DNA of 43,439 bases from Chitinophaga pinensis (GTDB lineage Bacteria; Bacteroidota; Bacteroidia; Chitinophagales; Chitinophagaceae). Positions 34,249 through 42,787 of the stretch are shown here, piece by piece (within the stretch, counting starts at the first letter, position 1; each line of letters opens with the position of its first letter). The translations under genes and the position numbers were made by a program. Below the pieces are notes generated by a model that worked only from the letters and a program-made list of their open reading frames with translations, was not told the origin of the DNA and searched no databases. The stretch covers positions 1 through 43,439 of the forward strand of contig CAMBDE010000010.1 in the NCBI GenBank assembly GCA_945865295.1, written 5' to 3'.

Positions 34249-34707
34249 ATGGCGAAAGCACCAAAGACAATAGAATTAAACAATAGGCAGGCCTATTTCA
34301 ACTACCATATAGAAGATAAATATGTGGCGGGCATTGTATTGATGGGTACCGAAGTCAAATCTATTCGTGCTGGCAAAGTCAGCTTCAACGATTCTTTCTG
34401 TTTTTTTGATAAAGGCGAACTATGGGTAAGGTCTTTATTCATCAACGCATACTCTCATGGCAATAAGAATAACCATATCGAAGTCCATGATCGAAAATTA
34501 TTGTTAACTGCAAGAGAACTAAAAAAGATTGAGGCACAAACCAAAGAAAAAGGATTTACCATTGTGCCACTGCGCATTTTTTTCAATGAAAAGCATTATG
34601 CTAAAATGGAAATTGGAATCGGCCGTGGTAAAAAAGAATACGACAAACGCGAAACCATCAAGAACCGCGATATCGACAAAGACATCAAGCGCATCCTCGC
34701 TAAATAA
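34249..34707 (+). CDS. smpB: SmpB, tmRNA-binding protein
   Basis: This 152-residue protein binds tmRNA and carries it to stalled ribosomes for trans-translation. NRQAYFNYHIEDKYVAGIVLMGTEVKSIRAGKVSFNDSF is the start of the beta-barrel core, and the basic C-terminal tail GRGKKEYDKRETIKNRDIDKDIKRILAK is the part that reaches into the mRNA channel. No ssrA gene is recognisable in the window. The ATG follows the T-run of the accD hairpin with no room for a normal leader. It is convergent with the small membrane-protein gene, whose stop is 5 bp away. Confidence 0.95.
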   Translation: MAKAPKTIELNNRQAYFNYHIEDKYVAGIVLMGTEVKSIRAGKVSFNDSFCFFDKGELWVRSLFINAYSHGNKNNHIEVHDRKLLLTARELKKIEAQTKEKGFTIVPLRIFFNEKHYAKMEIGIGRGKKEYDKRETIKNRDIDKDIKRILAK

Positions 34708-34712
34708 ACTCC

Positions 34713-35129
34713 TTAAACATATTTTCCTGTGTCTTCTTTCTTAAACTCTATCTGCTCTTTTAAAGATGCAGCATCTGGACGATGTGTTGTGGCGTAGGCG
34801 GCAATGAGTAAGACAATCAAGATTAAAACAGCACCTAGAACTTCTTTTGGCTCCAACCAATACCCTATTACTTGATTGAGTTTTGCATGTTGAGGTGCAC
34901 TTAGTTCATACCTTATTTCGATTCTTGTACCAATTTTTGATTGGTAGATCAATGGGTCTAAGGCCACTTGATATTGCTTTCCTGATTCTTGAAATACAGC
35001 AAAGACGTCCCCATTTTTTGCTTCAATTAACGCTGGAGTGATGTCACTATCAAAGTAATCAGGTGTCCTACTAAAAGGCAGGTAGCATATAAAGCATGCA
35101 ATGAATAATAGGAGTACTGATTTAATCAA
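34713..35129 (-). CDS. Small membrane protein, DUF3592-like
   Basis: This 138-residue protein has a hydrophobic N-terminal helix (1-19), an extracytoplasmic beta-rich segment with GTRIEIRYELSAPQHAKLN near residues 67-85, and a second helix (about 95-113) followed by a charged cytoplasmic tail. The GTRIEIRYELSAP pattern resembles DUF3592. Function is unknown. The start is TTG at 35129, as no Met occurs at the N-terminus of the frame. It lies downstream of smc beyond a terminator and is convergent with smpB. Confidence 0.6.
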   Translation of the reverse strand: MIKSVLLLFIACFICYLPFSRTPDYFDSDITPALIEAKNGDVFAVFQESGKQYQVALDPLIYQSKIGTRIEIRYELSAPQHAKLNQVIGYWLEPKEVLGAVLILIVLLIAAYATTHRPDAASLKEQIEFKKEDTGKYV

Positions 35130-35144
35130 TTGTGCTAATTTAAA

Positions 35145-35181
35145 ATTAAAAAGCGCCCCCGAAATTGCTAACGAGGACGCT
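35145..35181 (-). terminator. Terminator of smc
   Basis: On the minus strand AGCGTCCTCG (35181-35172) pairs with CGGGGGCGCT (35161-35152) apart from two mismatches, followed by a T-rich tract over 35152-35145. It lies 34 bp after the smc stop. Confidence 0.65.
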
Positions 35182-35214
35182 AAAGCTATATGATTTGCAT
35201 TACTGCAATTTGAA

Positions 35215-38200
35215 TTATGCTGTTAAATTCCTGAAATCCACAGGCACTAATTTACTTACACCCGGCTCTTGCATGGTCACACCATAAATCACATCCACTG
35301 CACTCATTGTTTGCTTATTGTGGGTTACAATGATAAACTGAGAGTTATCAGAGAACTTCTGAATCATTTGTGTGAACTTGCCAATGTTGGCATCATCCAA
35401 TGGTGCATCTACCTCATCCAAGATACAGAATGGTGCTGGCTTAATTAAGTAAATTGCAAACAACATGGCGGTTGCAGTTAAAGTACGTTCTCCTCCACTC
35501 AACTGTGTGATAGAAGATGGACGCTTGCCTTTAGGCTTTGCCACAATCTCTACTGCAGTTTCTGAAAGGTTAGTAGGATCTACTAAAATTAAGTCACAAG
35601 AATCTTCTTCTGTAAACAATGCTTTAAATACTTTTTGGAAATGCTCTCTTGCAGCATTGTATGTTTCTAAGAAGGCTTGATTGGCAGTTGCTTCTACTTC
35701 TTGTATTGTTAACATTAAACTTTCCTTCGCAGTGACTAAGTCATTCTTTTGTTCTAAGATAAAATCATAACGTTTTTTCATCTCCGTGTAAGCCTCAATC
35801 GCAGTTGGATTCACTTCACCCATATTCTCCAAACGCTTCTTCATCTTCTCAACATCTGCTTGAAGTTCTTCAAGAGTCGCTTCGGTTTGTCTTCCTAAAT
35901 CTAAAATTTCTTCTAATTCTACTTTAAACTCTACACTTAATCTCTCCTTGGTTCCAGCCAATTGTAGTTTTAAATTATTTAATTTATCCTTAATCTCATT
36001 GATCAACTGATCCATTAATTCCTTAGACTTTATCTGAAGTCTTAAAGTACTTTCTTTTTCTTGTAAGGCAGTTCTTAGTGAATAGTAGGCTTGATCTGCT
36101 TCGTTCAATTTCAACTCTTCTGCTTCTTTGTTTCTCAAAAGTTCAACCAAAGCAGTATCGATAGCTGCTATTTCAGTACTACTTTCTACAATGGCAGAAG
36201 ATGCTTCTGTCAACTGTGTCGTATTGGATTGAATTTGCGTATGTAAGTCATTCAACTGATTGTCTTTGAAAATCACTTCTTGTTGTAAAGCTTCAATTTT
36301 ACTTTGTTGCTTAGTTAACTGTAAGTTCATCTCATTGAATTCGCCAGATGCTAAATGATACGCTTGCTCTGCAGCTTGGTATGCCAATTCAATAGCCTCT
36401 AATTGAGCTTGAGTTGCTTGTAATGAAGTATTCAATTCAACCAATTGAGTTCTAGTGTCCCCAATAAGGGCATGCTCTTGTGCAATTTTTTCTGCTAATT
36501 CTGCCAACTTAGCGACTGCCGCAACCTGCGCAGAATGTAAGTTTTCTAATCGATTCTTATTGGCAAAAACATCATTGATTAAATGATTTACATTTTGTTC
36601 TGTCGTTCTAATTTCTTGCTCTTTCAACAATTCATTATACTGTAAAACCGATTCGTGTTGAACTTGAATTTGCGATTTTAATGTATTTACCACCGTTTCT
36701 TGTGATTGAATGTCTTCTAATAATTTCTCTAAATTTTTTGCACGGCCTATTTTCTTTCCTTCAAATAATCCAACGCTACCACCAGTTAATGTATACTTCC
36801 CTTTTACATACTTTCCAGTCTTCTCTAAAATCATTCCTGTAGTAGCAGCTTCTAGAGCAGCTTCATTTTCGGCAATAAATACATTTCCCAATAAATGATT
36901 TGCAAGAGCAGCATATTTTGGATCAATCTCAATCACAGATAAAGCTGCAATGGTGTTGGATGGAGCAGATTCTGCTTTAGCGCCAGCTAGTTGATCTAAT
37001 AAAAAGAAATTCGCCTTCCCTTTTTTGTTTTCATCCAATAAATGCACTGCTTGCATCCCTTCCTTTAAATCATTCACGACGTAATAATTTAAATAGGGTT
37101 CTAATACATTTTCAACTGCAGTACGGTATGCCTCTTGAACATATAATATATCAGAGAGGATTGGCGCATTGTGGTTCCAGCCAGTATTCTTATGTAAGAA
37201 TTTAACGCTTTCTGGATAGCCATCCATTGAGTCCACTAAACTTTTTAATAAATCGTATTCGTTTTTCTTAGCATCTAAAATCCTAGCTTGTTCAGCTAAT
37301 TTTGATCTGAGTTGCTCAAGTTCTTCTTGGGTTTCAAAAATACTCGTTTTTGCTTTTTCATTTTGCGATTGTAAGTCAGCTAAATGGGCTTTGCTTGCAG
37401 CCAATTCCGATTCTTTAGCTGCTAATTGTGTTGTGAGTGCTGCTACTTGTTCAGCTCTATGCAATTGCTCCTCATCTAATTGATGCTGGCTTCTTTGAAT
37501 GTTTTGAATCGAAGTATCCGATACCGCCACTTTCTTCTCTGCCTCAAATTGATTTCTTTGTATTTGACCAAATTGTTGACGCAAGCCATCCAATACACCA
37601 CGTTGGTCGTCGAATTGTGTGCGTTTATTGGTTAATTCAATATGTGATTGATCTACCCTATTTTTGAAATCATTGTAAATTTTTTCTTCCTCAATGACTT
37701 GTAATTTGGTATACTCTATAGAATCTCCAATGGTTTTTAATTGTCCTTCTGCACGCTCTAAGAATTCTTGTAGCCCTTTTTCTTTGTCATTTAAATAATC
37801 TAAACGTTGCGCAGCTAAACTTTTATCATTTTCTTTTATTCTCAGATGCTGCAGCATATCATTGAACTCATGTTGCATGCTTTGTAAGCCCTTTTCTTTC
37901 TCAATAAACACCACACGCTCTTGTTCAAGTGCTGCTTCTTCTAATGCGATGCCTGCTTCTAATTGGAATTTCTTATCTGTTTCGGTTTCTTGTTGCTCTG
38001 TTAATTCCTTATAGGTTAAATTGAAGCCTTCTAATGACGCAATGGCTAATTCAATCGCAGTTTCCTTATAATCTTTTTTAATTTCAAAATATTTCTCTGC
38101 TTTCTTAGCTTGATTTTCTAAAGTCTTTAATTGGTTGTTGATTTCAAACAATAAGTCCTCAATACGCGCTAAGTCTTGCTCTGTCGCATCTAATTTATTC

Positions 38201-38733
38201 TTCGCTTCTTTTTTTCTTGTCTTGTAGATGGTGATTCCAGCTGCTTGTTCTAACATTTTACGACGACTATTATCTTTATCCTTGATAATGTCATCTACCA
38301 TACCCAATTCAATAATGGCATAACTGTCTGTACTCACACCTGTATCCATGAATAAATTATGGATGTCTTTTAAACGACAAGACACATCATTCAAACGATA
38401 TTCACTCTCACCATTTTTATAGTAACGACGTGTCACCGTAATGGTGCTAAACTCTGTAGGTAATAAATTTTTGGTATTATCGAAAGTCAAACTCACTTCC
38501 GCCATGCTACTTGCATTTCTAGTCTTAGAACCATTGAAAACCAATGAATCTAAATTCTCAGACCTTAGTGCTGAAATCTTAGATTCTCCAATCACCCATC
38601 TAATACTATCTATGATGTTACTCTTACCACAACCATTTGGCCCAATAATACCTGTTATACCATCGTCAAAACTGATAATGGTTTTATCAGCAAAACTCTT
38701 GAACCCCTTGATTTCTAATGACTTTAATCTCAC
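35215..38733 (-). CDS. smc: SMC, chromosome segregation ATPase
   Basis: This 1172-residue SMC protein organises and helps separate daughter chromosomes, normally with ScpA and ScpB (not here). The N-terminal head has the Walker A GPNGCGKSNIID near 32. Two long coiled coils flank a hinge domain at about 515-660, whose markers are GYPESVKFL and LEPYLNYYVV. The C-terminal head carries the ABC signature QLSGGERTLTATAML and Walker B ILDEVDAPLDDAN. The start is GTG at 38733, giving the usual start MRLKSLEIKGFKSFADKT. It lies 92 bp after the ftsE-like gene on the same strand. Confidence 0.97.
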   Translation of the reverse strand: MRLKSLEIKGFKSFADKTIISFDDGITGIIGPNGCGKSNIIDSIRWVIGESKISALRSENLDSLVFNGSKTRNASSMAEVSLTFDNTKNLLPTEFSTITVTRRYYKNGESEYRLNDVSCRLKDIHNLFMDTGVSTDSYAIIELGMVDDIIKDKDNSRRKMLEQAAGITIYKTRKKEAKNKLDATEQDLARIEDLLFEINNQLKTLENQAKKAEKYFEIKKDYKETAIELAIASLEGFNLTYKELTEQQETETDKKFQLEAGIALEEAALEQERVVFIEKEKGLQSMQHEFNDMLQHLRIKENDKSLAAQRLDYLNDKEKGLQEFLERAEGQLKTIGDSIEYTKLQVIEEEKIYNDFKNRVDQSHIELTNKRTQFDDQRGVLDGLRQQFGQIQRNQFEAEKKVAVSDTSIQNIQRSQHQLDEEQLHRAEQVAALTTQLAAKESELAASKAHLADLQSQNEKAKTSIFETQEELEQLRSKLAEQARILDAKKNEYDLLKSLVDSMDGYPESVKFLHKNTGWNHNAPILSDILYVQEAYRTAVENVLEPYLNYYVVNDLKEGMQAVHLLDENKKGKANFFLLDQLAGAKAESAPSNTIAALSVIEIDPKYAALANHLLGNVFIAENEAALEAATTGMILEKTGKYVKGKYTLTGGSVGLFEGKKIGRAKNLEKLLEDIQSQETVVNTLKSQIQVQHESVLQYNELLKEQEIRTTEQNVNHLINDVFANKNRLENLHSAQVAAVAKLAELAEKIAQEHALIGDTRTQLVELNTSLQATQAQLEAIELAYQAAEQAYHLASGEFNEMNLQLTKQQSKIEALQQEVIFKDNQLNDLHTQIQSNTTQLTEASSAIVESSTEIAAIDTALVELLRNKEAEELKLNEADQAYYSLRTALQEKESTLRLQIKSKELMDQLINEIKDKLNNLKLQLAGTKERLSVEFKVELEEILDLGRQTEATLEELQADVEKMKKRLENMGEVNPTAIEAYTEMKKRYDFILEQKNDLVTAKESLMLTIQEVEATANQAFLETYNAAREHFQKVFKALFTEEDSCDLILVDPTNLSETAVEIVAKPKGKRPSSITQLSGGERTLTATAMLFAIYLIKPAPFCILDEVDAPLDDANIGKFTQMIQKFSDNSQFIIVTHNKQTMSAVDVIYGVTMQEPGVSKLVPVDFRNLTA

Positions 38734-38825
38734 TTTTGTAACGCTTTAAATTGTCTGCGAACATAAGAAAAATCAGTCAAAAGTCAAGGGTAAAGGGTGT
38801 ATTTAGATTGAAATGTGGACAAAAT

Positions 38826-39500
38826 CTACCCCTTTTCAACAAGGCGACCTCCCTCGGTACTCAGGGTGCGAGCTGGGAACTTGTTTACCACCATATAATC
38901 ATGGGTAGCCATGATAATGGCTGTTCCATCTTCTTTAGCTATTTGGAACAATATCTGCATAATTTCATCACTGGTTTCAGGGTCTAAACTACCAGTTGGC
39001 TCGTCTGCAAGAATCAATTTTGGCGAGTTTAACATAGCACGAGCAATATCCACTCTTTGTTGCTCCCCACCACTCATCTCATAGGTCATTTTGAAGCCTT
39101 TATTTTGAAGCCCTACTTTATTCAACACGTCGTCAATTTTTTGTTGAATCAACTGCTCATCCTGCCAGCCAGTCGCTTTAAGCACAAAGCTTAGGTTCTC
39201 GTTTACGTTTCGGTCCGACAACAATTGAAAATCTTGGAAAACCACCCCTAAATTTCTTCTTAAAAAAGGTAATTTTTTCCAGTCCATCTCTTTTAAATTA
39301 AATCCAACCACATTCCCAACACCTTCTGTCAAAGTCAATTCGCCATATAAGGTTTTCAATAAGCTACTTTTACCTGTGCCTGTTTTTCCAACAAGGTAAA
39401 CGAATTCACCTTTTTGCACGTTCAAGTTGACATCTTGCAAAATAAGGCTACCACTTTGGTAAATATTTGCATGCTCAATTTGTACAACAATTTCACTCAT
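38826..39500 (-). CDS. ftsE: FtsE-like ABC transporter ATPase
   Basis: This 224-residue ABC ATPase has Walker A GKTGTGKS (38-45), Q-loop Q88, signature [15 protein letters not shown] (141-155), Walker B with E166 in [13 protein letters not shown], and switch histidine H199. Sequence and size fit FtsE, which with FtsX regulates peptidoglycan hydrolases at the septum. No ftsX is beside it; the nearest FtsX-fold permease in the window, at 539-1786, is far away. Gene order is purM, this gene (24 bp), smc (92 bp). A LolD-like role is the main alternative. Confidence 0.82.
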   Translation of the reverse strand: MSEIVVQIEHANIYQSGSLILQDVNLNVQKGEFVYLVGKTGTGKSSLLKTLYGELTLTEGVGNVVGFNLKEMDWKKLPFLRRNLGVVFQDFQLLSDRNVNENLSFVLKATGWQDEQLIQQKIDDVLNKVGLQNKGFKMTYEMSGGEQQRVDIARAMLNSPKLILADEPTGSLDPETSDEIMQILFQIAKEDGTAIIMATHDYMVVNKFPARTLSTEGGRLVEKG

Positions 39501-39524
39501 ATGGTTTGTGTTAATAGATTAAAA

Positions 39525-40703
39525 TTAATAGCTAAATACTTCCTTTCCAAAACTTCCTTCTAAAACCAACTCCTTTTTATCTGAAGCTTCCACAAAGCCC
39601 ACCACTTGCGCTTCTATCCCTAAACCTTTTGCAATTGCAATTAAGGTATTAGCAGAAGCAGCATCTGTAAATATTTCTAGACGGTGCCCCATGTTAAAAA
39701 CTTGGTACATTTCCTTTGTATTGGCACCAGAATTAGCTTGTATCAATTTAAATATTGGAGGCGCATCAAATAAATTATTTTTTACAATACGCATATTGCC
39801 TGGTAAATATTTCATGCACTTTGTTTGACCACCACCACTGCAATGGATCATGCCTTTGACTGCATCAAAATGATCGGTCAAAATAGCTTTCACCAATGGC
39901 GCATAAGTGCGTGTTGGACTCAATAATAACTTACCTACACTGATCTCTCCAAACCCTTTGATAGTAAGCATATCCGTCATCCTATTTTTTCCTAAATAAA
40001 CCACTTCATCCTTTAAACTTGGTTCAAATGATTCTGGGAATGCAGTGGCATAATAATGTGATAATACATCATGTCTTGCACTCGTTAAACCATTACTTCC
40101 TAATCCACTATTGTATTCCGTCTCGTAATTCGCTTTTCCAGAACTTGAGAAACCAACAATCACATGTCCTGGTGCAATTAAGTCGTTGGTAATTAATTTT
40201 GATTTAGGCCATCTTGCAGTCATGGTTCCATTCACCGCAATGGTTCTTACCACATCGCCCACATCTGCAGTTTCCCCACCCAAGAATGCAATTTCAACGC
40301 CAAATGTTTTAAGTGTATTGAAAAAATCCTGCGTGCCGTTGATCACCTGACTGATCACTTCTCCGGTAATTAATAATTTATTACGATCTATCGTTGATGA
40401 AAACAAAATCTGATCATAGATGCCTACGCACAATAAGTCATCTAAATTCATTGCAATGGCATCTTGTGCAATGCCTTTCCATACAGACACATCACCCGTT
40501 TCTTTCCAATATAAATAGGCTAAAATACTTTTAGTACCTGCGCCATCTGCATGCATGATATTAATGTGGTCTTGACTGCCTCCTAAAAAATCCGCATATA
40601 ATTTACAAAAAGCGTTCGCATATAAGCCTTGATCTAAATTCTGAATGGCGGCATGAACTTCTTCTTTTTGAGCGGATACGCCGCGCTGAGCATACAATGA
40701 CAT
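39525..40703 (-). CDS. purM: PurM, phosphoribosylformylglycinamidine cyclo-ligase (AIR synthase)
   Basis: This 392-residue ATP-dependent enzyme closes the imidazole ring to make AIR in purine synthesis. HADGAGTKSILAYLYWKETGD is the N-terminal signature of the Bacteroidota-type PurM. DAIAMNLDDLLCVG, GGETADVGDVVRTI, GFSSSGKANYETEYNSGLGSNGLT and CSGGGQTKC follow. It is about 45 residues longer than the E. coli form, which is usual in this phylum. The ftsE-like gene follows after 24 bp. It is divergent from ribF, with facing -7 boxes in the 67-bp gap. Confidence 0.9.
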   Translation of the reverse strand: MSLYAQRGVSAQKEEVHAAIQNLDQGLYANAFCKLYADFLGGSQDHINIMHADGAGTKSILAYLYWKETGDVSVWKGIAQDAIAMNLDDLLCVGIYDQILFSSTIDRNKLLITGEVISQVINGTQDFFNTLKTFGVEIAFLGGETADVGDVVRTIAVNGTMTARWPKSKLITNDLIAPGHVIVGFSSSGKANYETEYNSGLGSNGLTSARHDVLSHYYATAFPESFEPSLKDEVVYLGKNRMTDMLTIKGFGEISVGKLLLSPTRTYAPLVKAILTDHFDAVKGMIHCSGGGQTKCMKYLPGNMRIVKNNLFDAPPIFKLIQANSGANTKEMYQVFNMGHRLEIFTDAASANTLIAIAKGLGIEAQVVGFVEASDKKELVLEGSFGKEVFSY

Positions 40704-40724
40704 GGCTATAAATTGATTTTACAA

Positions 40725-40732
40725 CAAAGGTA
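40725..40732 (-). promoter_or_regulatory. purM promoter -7 box (minus strand)
   Basis: Read on the minus strand this is TACCTTTG, matching TAnnTTTG, 21 bp before the purM ATG. It overlaps the left arm of the inverted repeat 40729-40753. Confidence 0.5.
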
Positions 40733-40741
40733 CAATTGTTT

Positions 40742-40749
40742 TACATTTG
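40742..40749 (+). promoter_or_regulatory. ribF promoter -7 box
   Basis: TACATTTG matches TAnnTTTG, 21 bp before the ribF ATG at 40771. It overlaps the right arm of the inverted repeat 40729-40753, the mirror of the purM box. Confidence 0.5.
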
Positions 40750-40770
40750 TACCCTATTTACAAGATAAAG

Positions 40771-41727
40771 ATGAAGGTTCACTACGATTTAACTTCCCTA
40801 CCCCAATTTAAAGACGCCATTGTGACAATGGGCGCTTTTGATGGCGTACATAAAGGACACCAACAAATCATTCAAAGAATGAAGCTATTGGCCCAGCAAG
40901 TGGAGGGAGAAACCATCATCATTACTTTTCATCCGCATCCTAGAAAGGTCATCTCTTCAGTACCTGGTGAAATCAAACAATTGAGCAATATTAAAGAAAG
41001 GATTCAATTGTTAGAAGCAGCAGGAATAGACCATCTAGTGATCATCAATTTTGATTATAAATTCTCTAATTTATCTGCAGCGGAGTATATAGAAGATTTT
41101 TTATACCAATATTTTAAGCCCAATACTGTCATTGTGGGCTATGACCATCATTTTGGAAAAGGCAGAAATGGCGATATTGAATTATTAAAAACAATGGGGG
41201 CAAGATTGCATTTTAAAGTAGAAGAAATCAACGAACAACTGGTCCAAAATGAAATAATTAGCTCCACCTTAATCAGAAATTATATTTCAGAACATGAAAT
41301 CAAAAAGGCCAATGATTTACTAGGCTATGCCTATTGCTTTGAAGGATTTGTTGTGAGGGGGAATCAATTGGGTAGAACCATTGGGTACCCCACTGCTAAT
41401 TTACATATCAATGACGAAGAAAAATTGATCCCAGCTAATGGCGTCTATGCTGTAAAAGTAAAGGGGGATTGCACCAATCATGCAATTGTCGAAGGCATGA
41501 TGAATATTGGAATTCGCCCTACAGTAGATGGACAAAAGAAAGTGATTGAAGTGCATATTTTTAATTTTGATCAAGATATTTACGAACAGTACATCACCGT
41601 ATTGGTCTATGAATTTATTAGAGGAGAAGTTAAATTCGATGGATTAGACGCTTTGAAAAACCAATTGCATCAAGACAAAATAACTGCTACTACAATTTTA
41701 GCTAAGTACGACGCTAAACTTGATTAA
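40771..41727 (+). CDS. ribF: RibF, bifunctional riboflavin kinase / FAD synthetase
   Basis: This 318-residue protein makes FMN and FAD. The N-terminal nucleotidyltransferase domain carries GAFDGVHKGHQQI (HxGH at H27-H30), and a later ISSTLIRNYI segment. The C-terminal riboflavin kinase domain holds GNQLGRTIGYPTANLHI (about residue 200) and GMMNIGIRPTVDG. The open frame continues upstream to a TTG within the -7 box, so the ATG at 40771 is chosen. Its stop overlaps the convergent holA by 4 bp. Confidence 0.95.
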   Translation: MKVHYDLTSLPQFKDAIVTMGAFDGVHKGHQQIIQRMKLLAQQVEGETIIITFHPHPRKVISSVPGEIKQLSNIKERIQLLEAAGIDHLVIINFDYKFSNLSAAEYIEDFLYQYFKPNTVIVGYDHHFGKGRNGDIELLKTMGARLHFKVEEINEQLVQNEIISSTLIRNYISEHEIKKANDLLGYAYCFEGFVVRGNQLGRTIGYPTANLHINDEEKLIPANGVYAVKVKGDCTNHAIVEGMMNIGIRPTVDGQKKVIEVHIFNFDQDIYEQYITVLVYEFIRGEVKFDGLDALKNQLHQDKITATTILAKYDAKLD

Positions 41728-42722
41728 GACATTATTTTAACCACCAATTCTTTTAATAAATCTGCATCCGTATTGCTTGCATCATTGATGCCTAATACCC
41801 TAAGATTGTATTCATGAATCAATAAAAGTATTTGTTCCACTTTTGCAGGATTATAATGTCTAGTAGCCGCCATCGTAGTTTTAATAGAAAAGAAATTCAA
41901 CCCAACTTCTGCCATGATTCTTTTTTCATCATTGGTTCCTAAGCCATAGACTGCATATAGTTTACTAAAAAAACCATAGAGGGTCGGAAGGATCAACTGA
42001 ATGGGCGCGGCTTTTTGATTGGATTCAAAATATTGAATCATTTGAATGGCTCTTGAGAATTTTTTATGTGCAATCGCATCCTGAAATTCAAAGGCATTAA
42101 ATTCTTTGCTAATGCCAATATATTTTTCAATATCGTCTTCGGTGATTTTTTTTCTATCCCCTAAATTCACCATTAGTTTTTCTAATTCATTTTTGATCCT
42201 GCTTAAATCATTGCCAATATGATCCACAATAATTTGTACCGCTTTAGGGCTAATTTGATAGCCATTTTCTGCCACCCACTGATTGACCCAATCAGGCAAT
42301 TTGTTGTCATACATCTTCTTGGTACTAACAACGACCGCTTTTGTTTTAAGCAATTTCGCCAATGCAGAACGCCCATCAACATTTTTGTCTTTATGGGCCA
42401 CAATTAGGATGGTAGACGATAAGGGATTTTCAATATAAGAAACCAATTTCTCAATTGAATTCATATGTTGGGCCTCTTTTATGATGACTACTTGCTTTTC
42501 TGCAAAGATGGGATAACGTTTACAAGCGTTGAGTACTTCAGCCCAATCGGCATCTTTGCCATAAAAAACAGTCAAATTAAAGTCTTGATCTGCCTCAGGT
42601 AATAACTTGTTTTCTGCATATTGTACTACCTGATCTATATAGAATGACTCTTCCCCTTCCAGCCAATAAACGGCGTCGAAGACGTTATTTTTCCAATTCG
42701 ATAAAATTTTAGAAATAGGCAT
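41724..42722 (-). CDS. holA: HolA, DNA polymerase III delta subunit
   Basis: This 332-residue clamp-loader subunit opens the beta clamp. It has the typical domain order: an AAA+-like N-terminal domain starting DAVYWLEGEESFYIDQ (about 15-30), a clamp-contact region, the helical middle with IVDHIGNDLSRIKNELEKL near 165-183 and FEFQDAIAHKKFSRAIQM, and the C-terminal collar. Walker motifs are degenerate, as normal for delta. A TTG two codons upstream is an alternative, but the ATG at 42722 is better. A -7 box, TATCTTTG, ends only 3 bp upstream, so the mRNA may be leaderless. Confidence 0.9.
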   Translation of the reverse strand: MPISKILSNWKNNVFDAVYWLEGEESFYIDQVVQYAENKLLPEADQDFNLTVFYGKDADWAEVLNACKRYPIFAEKQVVIIKEAQHMNSIEKLVSYIENPLSSTILIVAHKDKNVDGRSALAKLLKTKAVVVSTKKMYDNKLPDWVNQWVAENGYQISPKAVQIIVDHIGNDLSRIKNELEKLMVNLGDRKKITEDDIEKYIGISKEFNAFEFQDAIAHKKFSRAIQMIQYFESNQKAAPIQLILPTLYGFFSKLYAVYGLGTNDEKRIMAEVGLNFFSIKTTMAATRHYNPAKVEQILLLIHEYNLRVLGINDASNTDADLLKELVVKIMS

Positions 42723-42725
42723 CCC

Positions 42726-42733
42726 CAAAGATA
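42726..42733 (-). promoter_or_regulatory. holA promoter -7 box (minus strand)
   Basis: Minus-strand TATCTTTG, 3 bp before the holA ATG. It is a perfect inverted copy of the box at 42756-42763. Confidence 0.45.
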
Positions 42734-42755
42734 TACAGGAATGGCGTTTTTTTCA

Positions 42756-42763
42756 TATCTTTG
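42756..42763 (+). promoter_or_regulatory. -7 box of the coiled-coil membrane protein gene
   Basis: TATCTTTG matches TAnnTTTG, 24 bp before the ATG at 42788. It forms an inverted pair with the holA box, 22 bp between them. Confidence 0.5.
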
Positions 42764-42787
42764 CAAAATAAATAAACACATTTTATT

